Made by a program: the position numbers and the translations under genes
The notes under the pieces: generated by a model
Seen by the model: only the letters and a program-made list of their open reading frames with translations
Told to the model about the DNA's origin: nothing
Databases searched by the model: none
Assembly: GCA_003339415.1 (NCBI GenBank)
Contig: PDHQ01000590.1
Coordinates: 1 to 14,911, forward strand
Origin: Ophiocordyceps camponoti-saundersi (nom. inval.)
Taxonomy: Eukaryota; Ascomycota; Sordariomycetes; Hypocreales; Ophiocordycipitaceae
Direction: 5' to 3'
DNA length: 14,911 bases
Shown here: in pieces, positions 9,331-14,911 of the stretch
How positions within the stretch are numbered: position 1 is the stretch's first letter
How the letters are laid out: each line of letters starts with the position of its first letter

Positions 9331-9624
9331 AATATAAAAGGCTATAAAAAGATAACTTTAGTATAGTAAGGGAACTAATAGATTAAGAAAGAAATAATAA
9401 CTACGTTAAAGGAGGAGGGCGGTTATACTTATTTTAACCTAAAATAATAATCTATATAGAATAAGGGGGGGGTTATGCTAAATAGTGCTAGTAGCTATAC
9501 GAGTCGTATCTTTAATAGTAAGGCGTTAAGAATACCGAAATATATATTATAAAACCCTATATAATTTCTTTAATACTTTTTTTTATAGGTATAAATACGG
9601 AAATATATATATATATTATAGATA
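9331..9624. other. Gene-free stretch with short AT repeat
   Basis: The stretch holds AT-rich sequence with a G7 run near 9465 and a short alternating AT run at 9603-9616. No supported gene, hairpin or copy of another segment was seen. Confidence 0.4.
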
Positions 9625-9716
9625 GATACTTTAGCGGCGGTAGCAGAGATAATAAAGAAAGATATATATTAGCCTTACCTAAAGTAGAACGAAGGGTATA
9701 GAAACGGTTAAATTAA
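9625..9716 (+). pseudogene. Family 2 copy D1, C-terminal end of a degraded gene
   Basis: The frame ending with TAA at 9714 reads GGSRDNKERYILALPKVERR, then VxKRLN and stop. The stop and the sequence after it (ATTAAATAGT) line up with D2 (stop at 10602) and D3 (stop at 12507), where the tails read LIEAYAKID and LLEAYIKFN. Only about 30 codons can be followed; upstream is AT-repeat sequence. This TAA is probably the true stop because it is the only one shared in position by all three copies. Confidence 0.45.
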
Positions 9717-10230
9717 ATAGTTCCGGAACCCTTTTTTTCCCTTTAGAGTTTATAATAATAGGAATATAAAAGGCGGTTAAGATAAGATAGGAATTATTAT
9801 AATACTAAATATATAGTATAAATTAGTTTCCGTTAAGGGAGGAAGGAATTAACTAATAATTAATCCTTAACCTTATCTTTATAGCTATCTTAAAAGTTAT
9901 AAATTATAAGTTAAGTCTTAAAAAAAACTTATAGCAAAACTCTACTAAACGGAATTATAACTTTATTTTAAATACTAGAATTTAATACTATAAATTACTA
10001 ATTTATGCACTTTTTTTATAATTTTCTATTTTCGGTAAAATAGTTCCCTCCTTTTTTTCCTTTATTCCTCTTATCTTTATATAGAAATCCGACTTCTTAT
10101 CGCTTTCTCTATAAAGAATTACTATCTAACTTATCCTTAAAAAGCTAGAGATTACCCCTTATATTATCTAAAAGCTATAGTTAAATAAGAAGTTACGCCC
10201 TTAAGGTATTTACTATACTTACTAGGGGTA
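9700..10230 (+). repeat. Family 2 downstream block, copy 1
   Basis: About 500 bp following the aligned stop is shared with 10590-11125 and 12500-13045. Shared landmarks in order are ATTAAATAGT, a GGCGGTTAAGA-like box, TTAGTTTCC, CTTAACCTTATC, TTATAAGTTAA, ACTCTACTAAACGGAATTA, a T-rich tract, ATCTTTATATAGAAA and GGTATTTACTATA. No frame is open in it, so it looks like 3' untranslated and flanking DNA copied together with the gene. Confidence 0.7.
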
Positions 10231-10308
10231 TCCTTCTTCCCGCGCTAAACTATAATATCGGATTCCGGGATTACTATAATATTATCTTAAGTTAGTTATT
10301 ATAAGCTA

Positions 10309-10331
10309 ATATATATATATATATATATATA
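10309..10331. repeat. (AT)11 microsatellite
   Basis: This is an uninterrupted alternating A/T run of 23 bases just upstream of the recoverable frame of copy D2. Confidence 0.9.
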
Positions 10332-10343
10332 CTAAAGTTTAGT

Positions 10344-10604
10344 TTATTATAAAGGAGGAAAGGAGTAAGCGCGTTAGTAAAGGAAGAATATATAGGGAGT
10401 AAGCGTAGAGTTATATAAGGGGGGGGGAGTTCTTAGATAACGGTAGTTTTTAGAGATAAAAGTAAGGCTCTAGCTATAATCGATTTTACGAGGCAGAAGT
10501 TATCTAGTAAAGGGTAGTTTAATAGCGGTAATAATAATACCTAAGGAAGGTAAGCGCTATACGAATATAAAATACTAATAGAGGCTTACGCTAAGATAGA
10601 TTAA
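10344..10604 (+). pseudogene. Family 2 copy D2, C-terminal part of a degraded gene
   Basis: The frame from about 10344 to the TAA at 10602 reads KGVSALVKEEYIGSKRRVI, a triple glycine from a run of nine G, ITVVFRDKSKALAIIDFTRQK, then LYEYKILIEAYAKID and stop. It has about 8 per cent stops, all TAA or TAG, and one surviving CAG codon. The tail aligns with D3 (LLEAYIKFN) and less clearly with D1. It lies only about 110 bp after the end of the D1 downstream block, so the copies are closely packed in tandem. No known domain is recognised. Confidence 0.5.
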
Positions 10605-11125
10605 ATAGTTATTAGTACTTTTTTATCTCCTAATACCTTATATAGATAAGGGTAATAAAAGGCGCCTAAGATAAGATAGTAGTTATTATAAAGTATATAG
10701 TGCTATTTAGTTTCCCTCGAAAAAGGAAGAATTAGGCTAGTTATTAGCCCTAAAGCTTATCTTTATAATATTCTTAAAAGTTATATATTATAAGTTAAGT
10801 ATTAAAGAGGGCTTATAAGTAAAATTTTACTAAACGGAATTAGAGATTTACTTCGAACCTTAGACTTTTATATAGCGAGTAAGTAAGTTAACTATTATTA
10901 TAAAGTTTTAAAAGTTCGGTTAGATAATTCCTATACCTTTATCTCTCCCCTTCCTATCTTTATATAGAAAATAAATATATTATCGCTTTTATAATAAAGG
11001 ATATTAATAAAGCTTATTACTATATACGGTATAGCTATATATCCTAATATATATAAGTTAAAGATAACGGTTACGTAAAGGAGTATATAGATATTATAGG
11101 TATTTACTATAAAGTAAACTTAACT
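10590..11125 (+). repeat. Family 2 downstream block, copy 2
   Basis: This is a second copy of the conserved block, with the same ordered landmarks (ATTAAATAGTTATTAG, GCGCCTAAGATAAGATAG, TTATAAGTTAAGTATTAAAG, TTTTACTAAACGGAATTA, ATCTTTATATAGAAAATAAA, GGTATTTACTATAAAG). It differs from copy 1 by indels and by changes beyond C-to-T. Confidence 0.7.
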
Positions 11126-11179
11126 ATATAATTTTTATTCCGTAGCTAAAGTATATTTATAACTACTATTAAAATATAT

Positions 11180-11390
11180 AGCCTTTAAGCTAGTAATAAA
11201 AAAATTTTATACTATTACTTAAAAGTAATAATTATTACTATTTATATAAAAATATTATATTAATTATTAATATATTAACTATTAATATTTTTTTCGTTAA
11301 TATTTTTATTATTAGTATATTCTTTTTATAGTTTATTAGTAGATATTTTATTAATATCTAGTTACTTATTATAAGCGACTAAGGTTATAG
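11180..11390. other. Extremely AT-rich segment with a small hairpin
   Basis: Only about ten of the 120 bases at 11221-11340 are G or C. The segment includes a hairpin at 11214-11229 (ATTACTT and AAGTAAT around two A) and repeated ATTAAT/TATTAA motifs. It separates the D2 block from the next coding-like stretch. A scaffold-attachment or replication role is possible for such DNA, but nothing specific is visible. Confidence 0.5.
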
Positions 11391-11399
11391 AATATCGCG

Positions 11400-11700
11400 T
11401 AAACGCCGTAGTAATTAAATCTTAGTTAGGACCTAAATCCTTAGGGGGTAAGCTAGTTTTCTTCCTCTTATTAATTTCTATAGCTTTAATAGTAAGCTTC
11501 TTTATACGGGTAATCTAAGCACGGGCTTTCGTCTTCTCTTTCTAAGAATCTTCTAATTCTTCTTAATCTATCTGCCGTTACTTTGCCCTTTTAGTATAAA
11601 AATTTCTTAGTATTATATTCTTTACTTTATAAACTTAGCGGGCTTTTCGTAATATTATAGGTAGGTATAATAGCTCGCTTAATATAAAGCGTCGTTTAAG
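11400..11700 (-). pseudogene. Short coding-like stretch on the - strand
   Basis: On the - strand, about 33 codons from 11587 down to 11489 are free of stops and read GKVTADRLRRIRRFLEREDE followed by SPCLDYPYKEAYY. The mixed charge is more protein-like than the Ile/Leu/Tyr-rich output of most frames here. Stops resume on both sides (TAA and TAG only). No other copy is in the window. A helical, charged protein fragment is the most I can say; chance is possible. Confidence 0.25.
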
Positions 11701-12066
11701 CGAAAAAAGGATAAATTAGTATTAGTCTTTTAGTATTTTTATAATAAAGGGAGGTATAGGAATAGAGGATATATCGGGTAGCGAGTATATATAAGTTAGG
11801 GGGTAATATTATATATATATAGGTATTTATCGTAGTAAGATATTTTATAAGAAAATATATTAGGGTCTACGCGTAAAATTATATTAAGGTAATAAAAATA
11901 AATATTATTTATTATTAAGATTATAATTATAATACGAGGATAATAATAGAGAGGCGAAATATAAAAAGGAGAATAAAGGAATATACTAAAAGGAAAACGA
12001 AAGTAAAAGGGAATACGTAATAAGGTAAGGGCAGTATAAAGTATTAAGATTACTATATAGAGTTTT

Positions 12067-12097
12067 AGCTAGTTAGAATATAAGTTTATAACTAGCT
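12067..12097. repeat. Hairpin with 9-bp perfect arms
   Basis: AGCTAGTTA at 12067-12075 and TAACTAGCT at 12089-12097 are perfect reverse complements with a 13-base loop, immediately before an alternating AT run at 12100-12115. It falls where the reading frame of copy D3 shifts, so it may mark non-coding sequence such as an intron remnant, or simply chance in TA-rich DNA. Confidence 0.5.
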
Positions 12098-12140
12098 TTT
12101 ATATATATATATATAGTAATTAGAGAGAGAATTAGTAATA

Positions 12141-12224
12141 TTATAAGTAGGGAAGATTATAAGTTATATTATAACTAAGGAAAACTATAAGTTATACTAT
12201 AAGTAGGAAAGATTAGGATATAAC
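12141..12224. repeat. Three tandem 28-bp units
   Basis: Units at 12141-12168, 12169-12196 and 12197-12224 share the pattern TTATAAGTAGG, then AAGATTATAAGTTATA, with a few differences each; the third diverges at its end. Unit length is not a multiple of three, although the array lies in the recoverable frame of copy D3. D1 and D2 do not show it. Confidence 0.7.
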
Positions 12225-12499
12225 TTATAAATTTATAATAAAATAAAAAGAGAGATAGGTAATAAGGCAAGCGTATATAGGGTATACTAAGGAAGAGAGA
12301 TAGCGATATTAAGAAGAAATAATAAGCATAAGAGTACGTAGGTATAGATTATAAAAGATACCTTTAAGGATTATATTAATAGTAAACCGATAAACTATAG
12401 TTAAGGAGTTATTAAGCATTTTATAGCGATAGTAGTAGAGATCCCTAAAGGGGAAACTATGTTAGCCTTATGTAGGGAGCTATTAGAGGCTTATATAAA

Positions 12500-13045
12500 A
12501 TTTAATTAAATAGTCTCTTAACCTTTTTTTTTATTCTAAGAGATCTAAGTATTAGGATATAAAGGGCGGTTAAGAGAGGATAAGGACTATAACTAAGTAT
12601 AAAGCGTAGATTAGTTTCCCTTAGGCTAAGAGAGAGGAAGGAATTAACGAAGAATTAGCCCTTAACCTTATTTTAATAGCTATTAAAAAAGTTATTAATC
12701 GTAAGTTATATCTTAGAGAGGAGTTATAATAAAACTCTAGTAAATAGAATTATAGCTTTTTTTTTAAATATTATACTTTTATACGATAAATTACTAATTA
12801 AAACTCTATTCTTAAAGTTTTAAATACTTTATTAAATAGTTCTCTTTTCTTTTTTCTTATTTTTTTTATCTTTATATAGAAAATCGCCTTCTTATTATTT
12901 TCCTAATAGAGAATTTCGATCTAGCTTATCCCCCTATAGCTAGAGATCCCCCTTATATTAGTTAAAAACTATAGTTACCTAGGATTAGGAGTTACGGTTC
13001 TTCGTATATAGGTATTTAGCTATTTACTTACTTAATCGTATTACT
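12500..13045 (+). repeat. Family 2 downstream block, copy 3
   Basis: This is the third copy of the block, starting at ATTAAATAGTCTC and carrying the same ordered landmarks (GGGCGGTTAAGAG, GATTAGTTTCCC, CCCTTAACCTTAT, AAACTCTAGTAAATAGAATTA, ATCTTTATATAGAAAATCG, AGCTAGAGATCCCCC, GGTATTTAGCTAT). It is closer to copy 1 than to copy 2 in several of these boxes. Confidence 0.7.
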
Positions 13046-14150
13046 TTAATACGCTATAAATAGCGAAGCCTATTTAAGCTCCCTTTTAAAATAGCTATAA
13101 TTATATAATAGAAAGTTCTCTTTAATCTTAATTTTCACTTTAGATTTACGATATCTTCGTGCTTTTAGCTATCAAGTATATTTATTATAAGAAATATCCT
13201 TTATAACTAATAAGATCCCGTTAACTAAAAAGTATATTTTAGTTATCTAGCCTAGATATTTTTCTTTTACTTAATACCTATCTTAGATTCTATCTATTCG
13301 ATAAAATACGTTCCTATAAATATTATATATATAATTAATAAGATACTTTCTACTAAGAGGATAATAGTTTCTAACTATCCTTTACTAAGATAGAGTAATA
13401 GCTTTTAACTATTAAACTCCTTAACTTAAATATACCTACTAACGTTTAAATAGATATTATAATAACTTAGTAAAATACTTACTCTAAACTTAGGTATAGA
13501 GGAAGAATATACTAATAAGAGGCTATAATATCTAGCTACTATAGCTTTATAAGCTATTACTAGCATATAACTAAAGCCTACTAAGGTATTATTAATCGAT
13601 ACGAACTTATTATTACTAATAATTATTAACTACTACCTTATAAGAGATTACTAAGCTTAAATAGATAACTATTTTAGAAACGCTTAACTTTAGCAATAGT
13701 TAACTTAGAGATAATAAGGATATAATAATATATAAGTAATACGCTTACTTAAAAAAGAAACGTTAAGGCTATCGCCTAAGCTACGATATATTAACGTTTA
13801 TTAGTATTAACTAAGAGGGGAGATTTAAGAAAAATAATATTAAGATTACTTAAATCTAAACTTCCGATATAGTTAGAGATAGTTTTATAAAACCTTTTTA
13901 AGGATAATTATCTAAAGAGTTCGAAACCGAACTTATACTCGGAGGCAGAGTTATCTAACTCCTAGTCGTTAATATACTTCTCTTTTATCGTTATATTTTT
14001 TTTTTATTTTTACTTATATTTTATATTATTATTTATATAAGTATTATTTTTATATTTATTATATATTATCTTTCTTTTCTCTATATAAAGGAGAAGTTAC
14101 CTCCTAAATTAATATCTTTTCTTTACGTTTACCTAAGCTTACTAGGCCGT
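13046..14150. other. Gene-free AT-rich stretch
   Basis: About 1.1 kb has very low GC and only a handful of CpA/TpG. Two + strand frames give protein-like fragments but with 9-13 per cent stops, no better than chance here. A T-rich tract at 13995-14080 translates to a Phe/Tyr-rich run that I take as low-complexity DNA. No repeat of another part of the window was found. Confidence 0.45.
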
Positions 14151-14160
14151 AATTAAAGTA

Positions 14161-14816
14161 AAAAGGTATAATATACCCCCCGGCTACTATATAAAGTGCT
14201 TAAGATACTCCGGCGAGAGGAGACTAACTTACTTATTTAGAGGCTTAGGGGAATACTTAAGTTCTATAATCTCTCTATCCTCTATAATATTATCGTTATC
14301 GGCGATTATATTAGCGAGCTATATTATCGTTCTAGCTACTTCTATTAGACGCTAGAAAGAATATTATCGCCTAAAGCTAGCTTATAAATAGCTTATATAA
14401 GCGCTATACTAAAAGCTAGGAAGCGATATATAATATTAGAATAAATATACTTTAGTTTTCGGATAGCTATACTTTTAGTAAGGCGTAGTATTCTAATTAT
14501 TATAACTTTATATAACTAAGGCCCTAAAATATATATAGCTATATATAATTTAAATAGCTATTAGCTAAGTAAATATAATAGTCTTAGCTAGAAGAATAAT
14601 ATTTCTTATAAGTAGCGTAAGTGCTTATTATTCTAATATCTATAAAAGAAAAAAATATATTATTTTAGGTTATATATAAAATCCGTAAGTAAATACTTAT
14701 ATTAATACTAAAAGCGTTTATTATAGCTAATATTAGCGCGTATATAGTTAGAATCTTAAGGAGGCGATAACGCCCTTCTAGTACGCTACGATCGAGGGTA
14801 GAAAAAAATTCTATAT
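14161..14816 (+). pseudogene. Weak coding-like stretch near the right end
   Basis: In the frame starting at 14161 there are no stops from 14161 to about 14352, with text such as YNIPPGYYIKCLRYSGERR and a following hydrophobic run (IISLSSIILSLSAIILASYIIVLAT). 14581-14640 is also clean. The stretch overall has about 10 per cent stops, all TAA or TAG, near the background. The hydrophobic run could be a membrane segment, but RIP itself turns Thr, Ser, Pro and Met codons into Ile and Leu, so this is weak. It may be the remnant of a gene ending before the purine tract. Confidence 0.3.
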
Positions 14817-14819
14817 TTC

Positions 14820-14849
14820 TTTTCTTATAAAAAAATCTATATAAGAAAA
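14820..14849. repeat. Hairpin with 10-bp perfect arms
   Basis: TTTTCTTATA at 14820-14829 and TATAAGAAAA at 14840-14849 are perfect complements around a 10-base loop. The right arm overlaps the start of the purine tract. Confidence 0.6.
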
Positions 14850-14911
14850 AAAAAAGAGGAAGAGGATAAAGGAAGAAGGAAGAAGAAGAGAGAGAGAGGA
14901 AGAGAAGAGGG
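14843..14911 (+). repeat. Purine tract, (A/G)n, at the right edge
   Basis: Sixty-nine bases contain only A and G except one T at 14867. They start as poly-A and become GGAAGA/GAGAGA-like repeats that continue past the window edge. Purine-only DNA lacks CpA and TpG, so it cannot be changed by RIP and stands out here. It is simple-sequence DNA able in principle to form triplex structures; no function is claimed. Confidence 0.85.

Larger units (their letters stand above)
11939..12509 (+). pseudogene. Family 2 copy D3, longest recoverable frame
   Basis: The first part, from 11939, reads EAKYKKENKGIY, REYVIRxGxYKVLRLLYRVL, then an AT-repeat segment. A shift follows, and the frame starting at 12123 runs to the TAA at 12507 with about 5 per cent stops. 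Segments include IKREIGNKASVYRVY (12243), KDTFKDYINSKPINY (about 12351-12395) and IPKGETMLALCRELLEAYIKFN at the end, which keeps an intact ATG and TGT. The tail and stop position match D1 and D2, and the downstream block follows directly. About 190 codons are recoverable, lysine-rich in the first part. The 28-bp triple repeat at 12141-12224 lies inside. I do not recognise the family. A frame is also partly open upstream (11700-11930), so the gene may have been longer. Confidence 0.5.
1..14911. other. RIP-mutated AT-rich block
   Basis: The whole window shows the signature of repeat-induced point mutation, the premeiotic C-to-T process of ascomycete fungi that targets duplicated DNA, mostly at CpA. 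CpA and TpG are nearly missing on both strands (about five in 13021-13920 by hand count), while TpA is very common and CpG is plentiful. Stops in the recoverable frames are nearly all TAA or TAG and hardly ever TGA, as expected from CAA, CAG and TGG. Retained CpG argues against ordinary methyl-CpG deamination. Local composition varies from below 10 per cent GC (around 11221-11340) to about 45 per cent (around 1681-1740). The signature does not stop inside the window, so both block edges lie outside it. Confidence 0.9.

Noticed and set aside
9700..13045. Family 2 blocks as the long terminal repeats of one retrotransposon
   Set aside because: There are three diverged copies at unequal distances, each following the end of a reading frame. 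No primer-binding site, polypurine tract, target duplication or polymerase region was visible between them.
13081..13980. A 300-codon + strand reading frame
   Set aside because: It has about 10 per cent stops, the same as expected for an arbitrary frame here, and a second + frame is equally open over much of it.
13975..14095. A membrane protein segment rich in Phe and Tyr
   Set aside because: The tract is a T-rich low-complexity run; any frame through it gives Phe, Tyr and Leu.
1..14911. A nuclear code in which TAA and TAG mean glutamine (as in many ciliates), making the frames intact genes
   Set aside because: CpA and TpG are missing everywhere, including spacers and both strands, so His, Cys and Met codons are lost along with CAA/CAG. 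The copies also carry frameshifts. RIP explains all of this; recoding would explain only the stops.
1..14911. tRNA or rRNA genes and CRISPR-like repeat arrays
   Set aside because: I saw no cloverleaf with recognisable T-loop or D-loop sequence, no rRNA core segments, and no regularly spaced short repeats with unique spacers.

Overview
The window reads as AT-rich DNA from a filamentous ascomycete (Pezizomycotina) that has been through heavy repeat-induced point mutation (RIP). CpA and its complement TpG are almost absent, TpA is in large excess, and CpG is kept. For example, I count about five CpA/TpG in 13021-13920. Reading frames are full of TAA/TAG but almost free of TGA, as expected if CAA/CAG and TGG codons were converted. 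I see no intact gene, no recognisable rRNA or tRNA, and no CRISPR array. Species and chromosomal position cannot be read from the sequence; a subtelomeric, pericentromeric or other AT-rich heterochromatic block is an inference.

Left part (1-6000): a degraded gene family, called family 1 here. Copies A (about 758-1990), B (about 2373-3960) and C (about 4872-5990) lie head to tail on the + strand, with starts roughly 2.05-2.1 kb apart. The 5' part of copy B (about 2275-2795) is repeated in inverted orientation at 1-505, so a fourth, - strand copy probably runs off the left edge. The copies differ by far more than C-to-T changes, so they were diverged paralogues before or during RIP. A and B carry an internal duplication of about 135 bp; C has one unit.

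Middle (6000-9600): two coding-like stretches that I cannot assign to a family. The first, about 6076-6960, has an uncertain strand. The second, about 7441-9330, is on the + strand and its best parts are 7801-8095 and 8580-9330. Between them lies AT-rich DNA with no supported gene.

Right part (9600-13050): a second array, family 2. Copies D1, D2 and D3 share the end of a reading frame, an aligned TAA stop (9714, 10602, 12507) and about 500 bp of downstream sequence. D3 has the longest recoverable reading frame (about 11939-12509).

Right end (13050-14911): very AT-rich DNA with one weak coding-like stretch, ending in a purine tract that reaches the window edge.

Nothing here looks like a working system. 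The interest lies in the mutational footprint and in what the two fossil gene arrays were. Residues quoted are direct translations, with x marking a stop that may once have been Gln or Trp.
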